A stretch of 23,034 bases of DNA from Oscillospiraceae bacterium (GTDB taxonomy: Bacteria > Bacillota_A > Clostridia > Oscillospirales > Oscillospiraceae): contig CADADE010000031.1 of the NCBI GenBank assembly GCA_902786615.1, positions 1 to 23,034 on the forward strand. The letters are read 5' to 3'. The notes under the pieces were generated by a model. That model worked only from the letters and a program-made list of their open reading frames with translations, was not told where the DNA came from and searched no databases. The position numbers were made by a program, and so were the translations under genes. Each line of letters opens with the position of its first letter. Position 1 is the first letter of the stretch. This document shows, piece by piece, positions 1 through 6,556 of this stretch.

Positions 1-52
1 TTTCCTATACAGATCATGCAACTATACTACATGGAGAAAGAAGGAACAAGCC

Positions 53-259
53 TTGGCAAAATTAACCTTTAGAGAGGAAATCTGCAAGGGCTGCGGCCTG
101 TGCGTCGCGGCATGTCCCAAGCAGATTCTGGCCCTTTCTAAAACCAGACTCAATCCCAAAGGATATTCCCCCGTGGAGCTGACAAAGCCCGAAGAGTGCA
201 TCGGCTGCGCAAGCTGCGCCATGATGTGCCCGGACTGCGTCATCACCGTGGAGCGTTAA
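53..259 (+). CDS. vorD: Ferredoxin-type (2x4Fe-4S) subunit of 2-oxoacid:ferredoxin oxidoreductase
   Basis: This 68-residue protein carries two clustered cysteine motifs, CKGCGLCVAACP near residues 12-23 and CIGCASCAMMCP near 49-60, the standard pair that ligates two [4Fe-4S] clusters. In four-subunit VOR/KOR enzymes this delta subunit passes electrons from the TPP-bound intermediate to free ferredoxin. The start is a TTG at 53, chosen because AAGGA lies just upstream at about 41-45 and the reading frame begins with the typical short lead-in (AKLTF). The ATG at 31 is in another frame and stops after 13 codons. The next gene follows after 16 bases with its own Shine-Dalgarno, so the four subunits form one operon. 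A TATACT at 23-28 could be a -10 box, but its -35 would lie outside the window. Confidence 0.9.
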   Translation: MAKLTFREEICKGCGLCVAACPKQILALSKTRLNPKGYSPVELTKPEECIGCASCAMMCPDCVITVER

Positions 260-275
260 GGAAAGGAGCAGGATC

Positions 276-1310
276 ATGAGTGAAACTGTCCTGATGAAAG
301 GAAACGAAGCCCTTGCGGAGGCTGCCATTCTGGCCGGCTGCCGCCACTACTTCGGCTATCCCATCACCCCGCAGACGGAGGTCGCGGCATACATGGCCAA
401 GAAGATGCCCAAGATCGGCGGCACCTTCCTCCAGGCCGAGAGCGAAATCGCTGCCATCAACATGGTTTACGGCGTCGCCTCCACCGGCCACCCGGCCATG
501 ACCTCTTCTTCCAGCCCCGGCATCTCCCTGAAGACTGAGGGTATCTCTTACCTCGCCGGCGCGGATCTGCCCGCCCTCATCATCAATGTGCAGCGCGGCG
601 GCCCCGGTCTCGGCGGCATCCAGCCCTCCCAATCCGACTATTTCCTCGTCACCCGCGGCCCCGGCCACGGCGACTTCCATGTGCTGGTCTTCGCGCCGGC
701 CTCCGTCCAGGAGATGGCCGACCTCACCGGCCGCGCCCTGCACCTGGCGTGGAAGTACCGCATGCCCGCCATGCTGCTGGCCGACGGCACAATGGGCCAG
801 ATGATGGAGCCCGTCCGACTCCCCGAGCCCTGCAACGCCTTTGGCGACGATAATCCCTGGGCCGCCACCGGTACCCAGATGAAGCGCCCCCACAATATCA
901 TCAACTCCCTGGACCTCTCCGCGGAGAACCTGGAGAAGCAGAACTTCGCCCGTTTTGAACGCTATAAGACCATCGAAGAGAACGAACCGCTCTGGGAAGA
1001 GTACATGATGGACGACGCGGAGATCTGCATCGTGTCCTGCGGCATCACCGCCCGCGTCTCCCGCAACGCCATTGTCGAGGCCAGAAAGCAGGGCATCAAG
1101 GTCGGCATGCTCCGTCCCATCACCCTCTGGCCCTTCAACGCCTTCCTCTGCGTGGAGATGAACATGGGCCAGATGAAGGACGATGTGGAGCTTGCGATCC
1201 GCTGCAAGAAGCCCGTCGACCTCTGCAACCGCGTCGGCGGCATGATCCCCACCCCGGACGAGGTGCTTGCGCATATCAAAAAGATCGCAGAAGGAGGAAT
1301 TGAAGCATGA
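276..1310 (+). CDS. vorB: 2-oxoacid:ferredoxin oxidoreductase alpha subunit (VorB/KorA type)
   Basis: The 344-residue product is the pyrimidine-binding and domain II/III subunit of a 2-oxoacid:ferredoxin oxidoreductase. With TPP, CoA and ferredoxin the enzyme oxidatively decarboxylates branched-chain or related 2-oxoacids to acyl-CoA. Visible family signatures are [11 protein letters not shown] near residue 27, [19 protein letters not shown] near 53-71, [19 protein letters not shown], and a C-terminal VEMNMGQM followed by [11 protein letters not shown]. Start ATG at 276 is preceded by AAGGAG, and its TGA overlaps the next ATG as ATGA. One oddity stands out: between LRPITLWPF and [10 protein letters not shown] the protein appears to lack roughly a dozen residues, a helix normally found there in homologues as I know them. 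The frame is intact. VOR rather than KOR specificity is inferred mainly from the nearby aminotransferase. Confidence 0.92.
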   Translation: MSETVLMKGNEALAEAAILAGCRHYFGYPITPQTEVAAYMAKKMPKIGGTFLQAESEIAAINMVYGVASTGHPAMTSSSSPGISLKTEGISYLAGADLPALIINVQRGGPGLGGIQPSQSDYFLVTRGPGHGDFHVLVFAPASVQEMADLTGRALHLAWKYRMPAMLLADGTMGQMMEPVRLPEPCNAFGDDNPWAATGTQMKRPHNIINSLDLSAENLEKQNFARFERYKTIEENEPLWEEYMMDDAEICIVSCGITARVSRNAIVEARKQGIKVGMLRPITLWPFNAFLCVEMNMGQMKDDVELAIRCKKPVDLCNRVGGMIPTPDEVLAHIKKIAEGGIEA

Positions 1311-2044
1311 TCGTGTTTGAAAAGCCCCATGCCCTGACCGACACCGTCCTGCACTACTGCCCGGGCTGCACCCACGGCATCGTGCACCGCCTTGTCGCCG
1401 AGGCCATTGACGAGCTCGGCATCGAGGGCAAAACCGTCGGCATCGCGCCGGTCGGCTGCTCCGTGCTGGCCTACAATTATTTCAACTGCGACATGATCGA
1501 GGCCGCCCATGGCCGCGCCCCCGCTGTCGCCACCGGCGTCAAGCGCGCCCTGCCCGACAACATCGTCTTCGCCTATCAGGGCGACGGCGACCTTGCCTCC
1601 ATCGGCATGTGCGAGACGGTCTCCACCGCGGCCCGCGGCGAGAACATCACCATTATCTTCATCAACAACGCCATTTACGGCATGACCGGCGGTCAGATGG
1701 CCCCGACTTCTCTGCTCGGCCAGGTCACGCAGACCTCTCCCTACGGCCGTGACCCCAAGACCCAGGGCTACCCCATCCGCGTTTGCGAGCTGCTCTCTAC
1801 GCTGGATGCTCCCGCCTACCTCGAGCGCGTCACCGTCAACAACGTGAAAAATGTCCGCAACGCCAAGCGCGCCATCAAGAAGGCCTTCCAGAACCAGATC
1901 GACGGCAAGGGCTTTTCCTTCGTGGAAGTTCTCTCCGCCTGCCCCACCAACTGGGGCATGACGCCGCAGAAGGCTCTTCAGTGGATCGACGAAGCGATGA
2001 TCCCCCAGTACCCGCTGGGTGTGTTCCGGGATAAGGAGGCGTAA
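1307..2044 (+). CDS. vorA: 2-oxoacid:ferredoxin oxidoreductase beta subunit (TPP-binding)
   Basis: The 245-residue protein is the TPP-diphosphate-binding subunit. It shows the CPGCTHG segment near residue 19-25, [12 protein letters not shown], and the TPP/Mg motif GDGDLASIG followed about 27 residues later by [11 protein letters not shown], which is diagnostic of the KorB/VorA/PorB family. The conserved cysteines in CPGC and GCS are typical of the family. Its ATG overlaps the vorB stop (ATGA), and AAGGAGG at 1291-1297 gives an excellent ribosome site inside the end of vorB. Length is about normal for the four-subunit class. It acts in the cytoplasm with VorB, VorC and VorD. Exact substrate cannot be settled from sequence alone: 2-oxoisovalerate, indolepyruvate-like or 2-oxoglutarate use remains possible. 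Confidence 0.93.
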   Translation: MIVFEKPHALTDTVLHYCPGCTHGIVHRLVAEAIDELGIEGKTVGIAPVGCSVLAYNYFNCDMIEAAHGRAPAVATGVKRALPDNIVFAYQGDGDLASIGMCETVSTAARGENITIIFINNAIYGMTGGQMAPTSLLGQVTQTSPYGRDPKTQGYPIRVCELLSTLDAPAYLERVTVNNVKNVRNAKRAIKKAFQNQIDGKGFSFVEVLSACPTNWGMTPQKALQWIDEAMIPQYPLGVFRDKEA

Positions 2045-2046
2045 GA

Positions 2047-2586
2047 ATGGCACATCATGAAATCGTGATCGCCGGCTTCGGCGGACAGGGCCTCCTGTTT
2101 ATCGGCAAGATCCTGGCCTACGCCGGCCTTATCGAAAAGCGTCAGCTCAGCTGGCTGCCCTCCTACGGCCCCGAGATGCGCGGCGGCACCGCCAACTGCA
2201 ACGTCATCCTCTCCGATGATCCCGTGGGCTCTCCCATCGTGCAGCACCCCAACGTGCTCATCGTCATGAACGCGCCCTCTCTCGACAAGTACGAGAGCGC
2301 CGTCGTCCCCGGCGGCAAGATCTTTGTGGACTCCACCCTCATCTCCCGCAAGGTCGAGCGCGACGATGTGGACGTCTACTATGTCCCCGCCACCCAGATG
2401 GCCAAGGACATGGAGCTTAAAAACCTCGCCAACATGATCCTGCTCGGCACCGTGATCCGTGAGACAAAATGCATCAAGGAGGAAACGGTGGAGGAAGCCC
2501 TCAAGCATGTGATCCCCGCCCGCAAGATAGACCTCATGGGCGTGAACCTCAAGGCCATCCAGGCAGGAAAGGATTATCGCCCGTGA
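2047..2586 (+). CDS. vorC: 2-oxoacid:ferredoxin oxidoreductase gamma subunit
   Basis: The 179-residue protein is the gamma (POR_N/catalytic-domain-like) subunit of the complex. Its N-terminus reads [20 protein letters not shown], the characteristic GxGGQG motif. The next hallmark, [17 protein letters not shown] at about residues 37-53, contains the conserved YGPEMRGG found in KorC/VorC proteins. It starts two bases after the vorA stop, with AAGGAGG near 2034-2040 as ribosome site. Its TGA overlaps the GTG start of the downstream amidase (GTGA at 2583-2586), implying translational coupling. No defect is visible and length matches the family. Confidence 0.93.
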   Translation: MAHHEIVIAGFGGQGLLFIGKILAYAGLIEKRQLSWLPSYGPEMRGGTANCNVILSDDPVGSPIVQHPNVLIVMNAPSLDKYESAVVPGGKIFVDSTLISRKVERDDVDVYYVPATQMAKDMELKNLANMILLGTVIRETKCIKEETVEEALKHVIPARKIDLMGVNLKAIQAGKDYRP

Positions 2587-3368
2587 AAATCGCCTGCGCC
2601 CAGATGAATGTGCGCCTTGGGGACAGCGCGTACAACTTTGCCCATGCGGAGGCGCTTGTCCGCAAAGCCGCCGCCGAGGGCGCGGATGTGGTCATGCTGC
2701 CCGAGACCTGGAACCTTGGCTTTTTCCCGAGAGAGAAGCTTGCGGAGCTTGCCGACCCGAACGGGGAGCATGTACAGCGCCTCTTCGGCACGCTTGCCAG
2801 GGAAGCGCACGTCAACATCGTGGCGGGCAGCGCCGCGACAGTACGCGGGGGAAAGGTTTTCAACACCGCCTATGTCTTCGACCGCGAGGGCGCGTGTGTG
2901 GCTGCCTACGACAAGACCCACCTCTTCACTCCCATGGGCGAGCATGAATATTTTACCCCCGGTGATCATCTCTGCACCTTCACGCTGGACGGCGTCAGGT
3001 GCGCTCTCATCATCTGCTACGATCTGCGTTTCCCGGAGCTGACCCGCTCTCTCGTTCTGCAGGGAGCCGACCTGCTCTTCGTCCCGGCTGAGTGGCCCGC
3101 CGTGCGCATGCTGCACTGGCAGACGCTCAACCGCGCCCGCGCCATCGAAAACCAGATCTTCCTGGCCTGCTGCAACGGCTGCGGCACGGCGGGGGAGACG
3201 GTGTACGGCGGTCACTCCGCCGTCTATGACCCCTGGGGCGAGGTGAAAGCCGAGGCCGGCGCGGAGGAGGAGATCATCCTTGCCGACTGCGATTTTTCGA
3301 TCAAGGAGCAGATCAGAAACAGCATCAACGTCTTCCGCGACAGAAGACCGGAGCTGTATAAAGCGTGA
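2583..3368 (+). CDS. Nitrilase-superfamily carbon-nitrogen hydrolase (omega-amidase/Nit2-like)
   Basis: The 261-residue protein belongs to the C-N hydrolase (nitrilase) superfamily. The Glu-Lys-Cys triad is visible: E41 in LPETWN, K111 in DKTHLF and C145 in IICYDLRFPE. The DLRFPE context resembles Nit2/omega-amidase and YafV-type enzymes, which deamidate 2-oxoglutaramate or 2-oxosuccinamate left by glutamine or asparagine transamination; that substrate is inferred. An upstream in-frame ATG at 2469 would add 38 residues of low-complexity vorC shadow, so the GTG at 2583 was chosen: it begins with the expected VKIACAQMN strand, overlaps the vorC stop and has AGGAAAGG about 11 bases upstream. Its position between the oxoacid oxidoreductase and an aminotransferase fits a role in handling oxoacid amides made by transaminases. 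Confidence 0.85.
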   Translation: MKIACAQMNVRLGDSAYNFAHAEALVRKAAAEGADVVMLPETWNLGFFPREKLAELADPNGEHVQRLFGTLAREAHVNIVAGSAATVRGGKVFNTAYVFDREGACVAAYDKTHLFTPMGEHEYFTPGDHLCTFTLDGVRCALIICYDLRFPELTRSLVLQGADLLFVPAEWPAVRMLHWQTLNRARAIENQIFLACCNGCGTAGETVYGGHSAVYDPWGEVKAEAGAEEEIILADCDFSIKEQIRNSINVFRDRRPELYKA

Positions 3369-3376
3369 TCGCTTAC

Positions 3377-3395
3377 CTCCCTTTCACAAAGGGAG
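3377..3395. repeat. Short perfect hairpin between the amidase gene and ilvE
   Basis: An 8-bp perfect inverted repeat (CTCCCTTT and AAAGGGAG) flanks a 3-base CAC loop. It lacks a following T run (the next bases are CTTAAAG), so it is a poor intrinsic terminator. It resembles the core of short dispersed palindromes common in gut Clostridia, but that is recollection, not a search result. It could act as an mRNA processing or stability element between the two cistrons. Confidence 0.55.
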
Positions 3396-3431
3396 CTTAA
3401 AGAGTAATCATTAAGGAAAAGGAGAACCACA

Positions 3432-4517
3432 ATGGACTACAATTTTCCCGTAACCCGTACCACCCATCCCAAGCCCCGGCCCGAGGATGAGAGCAAGCTC
3501 GGCTTTGCCAAATACTTCACCGATCACATGTTCGTCATGGACTGGGATGAGGGACAGGGCTGGCATGACGGCCGCATCGTTCCCCACGCCCCCATCGAGA
3601 TCGAGCCCGCCTCCTGCGTTCTGCACTACGCGCAGATGATGTTCGAGGGCATGAAGGCCTACAAGACCGCCGACGGTCACATCCAGCTTTTCCGCCCCGA
3701 CATGAACATCGCCCGCATGGTCCGCACCAACGAGCGTATGTGCATTCCCGAGCTGCCCGGCGATCTCTTCCTCGCCGCCGTCAAGGCCGTGATCTGGGAA
3801 GACCGCGACTGGATCCCCAGCTCCCCCGGTACGGCGCTGTATATCCGCCCCTTCATCTTCGGCGATGAGGTTTCCTTCTCCGTCCTGCCCGCCAAGCACT
3901 ACCGCTTCATGATCATCCTGACCCCGACCGGCTCCTACTACGCGGCAAACGACGGGGGCCTCTCCACCACCCGCATCTTCGTGCAGGATACCTATATCCG
4001 CGCGGCGCGCGGCGGCACGGGCTATGCCAAGGTCGGCGGCAACTACGGCGGCGGCATGCGCGCCTCCCTCGATGCCATGAAGTATAACTGCAAGGACGTC
4101 CTCTGGCTGGATGCTGCCGAGAACAAGTACGTGGAAGAGATCGGCACCTCCAACGCCTTCTTCCGCATCAATGACGAGGTCATCACCGCACCCCTGGATT
4201 CCGGCACGATCCTTCCCGGCATCACCCGCAACTCCGTCATCCAGCTCCTGAAAAAGTGGGGCGTCAAGGTCTCCGAGCGCAAGCTCTCCATCGACGAGAT
4301 CATCGCCGCCTCCAAGGACGGCACCCTCCAGGAGATTTTTGCCTCCGGCACCGCGGCTGTCATCTCTCCCATCGGCTGCCTCAACTACAAGGGCACCGAT
4401 TACAAGGTGGCTGACGAGAAGGTCGGCCCCGTTGCCCAGAAGCTCTATGACACGATCTACGGCATGCAGACCGGCAAGGTCGAGGACGACATGGGCTGGA
4501 CCTACAAGCTGTTCTGA
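3432..4517 (+). CDS. ilvE: Branched-chain amino acid aminotransferase (class IV PLP fold)
   Basis: This 361-residue protein matches the long BCAT subgroup (eukaryotic/Bacillus-like, about 350-360 residues). Family marks include FEGMKAYK near residue 71-78, the PLP-lysine segment GGTGYAKVGGNYGG with K200 as the Schiff-base lysine, the phosphate-binding EIGTSNAFF, and a C-terminal GTAAVISPIG. It reversibly moves the amino group between Leu/Ile/Val and 2-oxoglutarate. The start ATG follows AAGGAAAAGGAG in a 63-base spacer with no good promoter, so transcription probably reads through from vorDBAC and the amidase. In that setting it would make the branched 2-oxoacids oxidised by the upstream VOR-type enzyme, or act in reverse to synthesise the amino acids. 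It is followed by a MITE-like element and then a terminator. Confidence 0.93.
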   Translation: MDYNFPVTRTTHPKPRPEDESKLGFAKYFTDHMFVMDWDEGQGWHDGRIVPHAPIEIEPASCVLHYAQMMFEGMKAYKTADGHIQLFRPDMNIARMVRTNERMCIPELPGDLFLAAVKAVIWEDRDWIPSSPGTALYIRPFIFGDEVSFSVLPAKHYRFMIILTPTGSYYAANDGGLSTTRIFVQDTYIRAARGGTGYAKVGGNYGGGMRASLDAMKYNCKDVLWLDAAENKYVEEIGTSNAFFRINDEVITAPLDSGTILPGITRNSVIQLLKKWGVKVSERKLSIDEIIAASKDGTLQEIFASGTAAVISPIGCLNYKGTDYKVADEKVGPVAQKLYDTIYGMQTGKVEDDMGWTYKLF

Positions 4518-4536
4518 TTTGTATCTAATAAATCTA

Positions 4537-4699
4537 AGGAAGCGCTGATTAAATCGAAGTGTGCGGATTGACGAGCAGATTTTTCGTCTGATGAAGGCGA
4601 GAAATTGCAGATGTACTTTGTGTACATCAAGATTTTGAGACAAAATCAGGCGGAAAAGATGCCGTCAAGACGTGCGCGGCGATTTATTCAGCGTTTCCC
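4537..4699. mobile_element. 163-bp MITE-like element with imperfect terminal inverted repeats
   Basis: The ends at 4537-4556 and 4680-4699 are inverted repeats matching at 17 of 20 positions, and both are flanked by TA (4535-4536 and 4700-4701), as expected for an insertion that duplicates a TA target. The interior holds no convincing gene. It carries two perfect hairpins: a 7-bp stem with a 5-base loop at 4610-4628 and a 7-bp stem with a 3-base loop at 4631-4647. Size, ends and TA flanks fit a non-autonomous element mobilised in trans by an IS630/mariner-type transposase; that family is inferred from the TA only. It lies 19 bases after the ilvE stop, so it sits within the ilvE 3' untranslated region. 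Confidence 0.6.
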
Positions 4700-4703
4700 T
4701 AAT

Positions 4704-4744
4704 AAAAAATGCTTCCCGTTCAATTCGAACAGGAAGCATTTTTT
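4704..4744. terminator. Bidirectional rho-independent terminator between ilvE and ogt
   Basis: A 13-bp arm (AAAAAATGCTTCC with GGAAGCATTTTTT), one C/A mismatch and a further GTTC/GAAC helix form a long stem with a 5-base loop. There is an A tract on one side and a T tract on the other, so it can stop transcripts from both strands. It serves the convergent ilvE operon (plus) and ogt operon (minus). The last seven codons and stop of ogt lie inside the stem. Confidence 0.9.
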
Positions 4745-5226
4745 ATGCCCTCCAGCGAGAGCAGGAAGCGCTTTTTCTCGATTCCGCCCGCATAGCCGGT
4801 GAGCCTGCCGCCCGCGCCGACAACGCGGTGGCAGGGGATGATGAGCGAGATGGGGTTATGCCCCACCGCGCCGCCGACAGCCCGGGCGGATGATTTGACA
4901 AGGCCCCGCTCCCCGGCAAGCCGTGCCGCGATTTCGCCGTAGGTCACGATTGTCCCGAAGGGGATGGATCGCAGCATTTCCCAGACCGCCTCCCGGAAAG
5001 GCGTGGAACGCAGGGACAGCTTCGGCGTGAAGCCGGGGTCCTTCCCGGAGAAATAGAGATCGAGCCATTTTATAGCCTCTTCAAAAACAGGAAGAGGCTT
5101 TTGCTCGCGCCCGAGCACAGCAGGAAAGTGCTTCTGTCCGTCAAACCACAGCCCGGTCAGCGCCTTGCCGTCGCTTGCAAGCGTGATGCCGCCGAGAGGG
5201 GAGACGTAATGCCGGCGATAGTCCAT
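4720..5226 (-). CDS. ogt: Methylated-DNA-[protein]-cysteine S-methyltransferase
   Basis: The 168-residue protein is an O6-alkylguanine-DNA alkyltransferase that moves the alkyl group irreversibly to its own cysteine. The active-site motif IPCHRVVG places the acceptor at C132, with the preceding SARAVGGAVGHNP (about 113-125) supplying the winged-helix segment with the Arg finger and Asn hinge. FREAVWEMLRSIPFGTIVTYGEIA matches the conserved start of the DNA-binding domain. The N-terminal part is the short RNase-H-like domain of Ogt proteins, and no Ada-type regulatory domain is present. It is the last gene of a minus-strand operon, three bases after the stop of the coiled-coil gene. Its 3' end is part of the bidirectional terminator. 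Confidence 0.92.
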   Translation of the reverse strand: MDYRRHYVSPLGGITLASDGKALTGLWFDGQKHFPAVLGREQKPLPVFEEAIKWLDLYFSGKDPGFTPKLSLRSTPFREAVWEMLRSIPFGTIVTYGEIAARLAGERGLVKSSARAVGGAVGHNPISLIIPCHRVVGAGGRLTGYAGGIEKKRFLLSLEGIKNASCSN

Positions 5227-5229
5227 GGC

Positions 5230-5658
5230 TTATTCGCCGTCCTTCTTGATTTCCACGGTCATGCCGTCGGCCTCGGTGGCGCTGACGACGTCGTCAAAAT
5301 CGCCGATCTCCACGGCAATGTCGTCCTGCCCGGAAAGGCCGGAGCCCTCTTTGAGTTCGTTGATTTTTGCACGGCGCTCGCGTATGCCGTCCGTGATGCG
5401 GTCCGCCTGCTCAAAGAGCGGGACGAACACGCCCTGCGGCGCGGCCTTGGCCTGCTCATAATAGAGGCGGCCGATTTCCGTATAAATGTCCCTGAGTTCC
5501 TCCTGCTCACGGTTGAGCTCGACAGTTAGCTTTGTGAGCTGCCCGAAGGCTTTCGCACGGCTTGCGCCCTGGGCATAGACGTCCATCACGCCGCTGGTCT
5601 CGGCTACATCCTTGACCTTGTCGGCGAGCTTCCCGAAAAGCTCCTTATAATCTGCCAT
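5230..5658 (-). CDS. Small coiled-coil protein of unknown function
   Basis: I do not recognise a specific function for this 142-residue protein. It opens with MADYKELFGKLADKVKDVAETSG. A long, charged helical stretch (about residues 20-105) full of E, K, R and Q follows, with heptad-like leucine, isoleucine and tyrosine spacing suggesting a coiled coil. The tail is acidic (DDIAVEIGDFDDVVS) and ends EIKKDGE. No cysteine pairs, signal peptide or membrane span are visible. A start at 5682 would overlap lgt by 23 bases. The ATG at 5658 was chosen because GGGAGGAA lies about 8 bases upstream and it begins one base after the lgt stop. It resembles small clostridial proteins sometimes joined to zinc-ribbon domains, but no such domain is present here. 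Confidence 0.8.
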   Translation of the reverse strand: MADYKELFGKLADKVKDVAETSGVMDVYAQGASRAKAFGQLTKLTVELNREQEELRDIYTEIGRLYYEQAKAAPQGVFVPLFEQADRITDGIRERRAKINELKEGSGLSGQDDIAVEIGDFDDVVSATEADGMTVEIKKDGE

Positions 5659-5659
5659 T

Positions 5660-6553
5660 TTACGATTCCTCCCGTTTTTCAATAATCATGCCCGCTTCCT
5701 TCGCGGCCACGCGGTTTACATACAGATGATCCGGCGAGAAGGGCTGCCCTCGCATGTACAGCAGCAGCGCCGCCGCCGAGAGTACCAGCACCAGGCTCAG
5801 CGCCTGGGAAACCCGGATGCCGGTATTGCCGATATACAGACTGTCGGTCCGAAGCCCCTCGATCCAGAAGCGGCCGAGGCCGTAGAGCAGGAAATAGAGC
5901 GTGATGCAATGCCCGTCAAAGCGGCGCTTTCCGGCCTTCTCAAACCACAGCAGAAACAGAAAAACCCCGAGGTTCCAGAGACTTTCATATAAAAAAGTGG
6001 GATGTACATAGATCGTGGTGCCATCCGGCGCGGTCAGGCCCATGCGGCAGAAAACGGTCGTCTCGGCTCCGAAGGCCTCGCGGTTCATGAAGTTGCCCCA
6101 GCGACCGATGATCTGCCCGATCAGAAGCCCATAGCAGAGATTATCCAGCATGGCCCCGACGGGAATCTTCTTTTTGCGGCAGACCAGCACGACCACAAGG
6201 ATTCCGGCAATCACCCCGCCATAAATGGCGAGACCGCCGTTCCAGACGGCAAAAAGCTCCTCCGGATGCTGCAGATAATAGCCCAGGCGGAAAAGCACAT
6301 AGTAGAGCCGCGCCCCGAGAATCGAGCAGGGGATGCCCCAAATCGCCACGTCGTAAACGTCGTCTTCTTTAAGTCCGAAGCGTTTGGCGCGCCTTGCACA
6401 GAAGAGAATGCCCAGAAAGAAGCCCAGGCCGATCAGAACGCCGTAGAAATAAACAGGCCGCCCGAACAGGGTGAAGTAAGAAGGAGGGTTCAGGCGGAGA
6501 TTCCCCAGCATGGGAAATGAGATCACCGAATCCCGCTGTATGGTTTCCAGCAT
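5660..6553 (-). CDS. lgt: Prolipoprotein diacylglyceryl transferase
   Basis: The 297-residue membrane enzyme transfers diacylglycerol from phosphatidylglycerol to the lipobox cysteine of prelipoproteins. The signature GRWGNFMNREAFG is present around residues 151-163, as is the N-terminal YGVLIGLGFFLGI segment and a GGLAIYGGVIAG stretch with the essential-glycine pattern. Several hydrophobic spans fit the usual seven-helix fold, and the YGLGRFWIEGLRTDSLY segment near the C-terminus matches family members with the conserved Arg and Glu. The start at 6553 comes three bases after the yfmH stop with GGAG about 8 bases upstream. An internal Met at residue 15 is a possible alternative. It shares an operon with the M16 peptidase pair. 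Confidence 0.94.
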   Translation of the reverse strand: MLETIQRDSVISFPMLGNLRLNPPSYFTLFGRPVYFYGVLIGLGFFLGILFCARRAKRFGLKEDDVYDVAIWGIPCSILGARLYYVLFRLGYYLQHPEELFAVWNGGLAIYGGVIAGILVVVLVCRKKKIPVGAMLDNLCYGLLIGQIIGRWGNFMNREAFGAETTVFCRMGLTAPDGTTIYVHPTFLYESLWNLGVFLFLLWFEKAGKRRFDGHCITLYFLLYGLGRFWIEGLRTDSLYIGNTGIRVSQALSLVLVLSAAALLLYMRGQPFSPDHLYVNRVAAKEAGMIIEKREES

Positions 6554-6556
6554 GGT

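Noticed and set aside
2469..2582. 38-residue N-terminal extension of the C-N hydrolase
   Set aside because: It is a frame-shifted shadow of vorC, unlike any nitrilase N-terminus. The GTG at 2583 fits the family start and overlaps the vorC stop.
243..4643. Long minus-strand frames opposite the vor operon and ilvE (243-1274, 962-2053, 3411-4643)
   Set aside because: They are antisense shadows. The plus-strand frames carry full-length conserved enzymes with strong Shine-Dalgarno sites and ATGA overlaps.
4605..4893. Small plus-strand frames (4605-4802 and 4672-4893) across the MITE-like element, terminator and ogt
   Set aside because: They run through the terminator and antisense to ogt, with no ribosome site or family resemblance.
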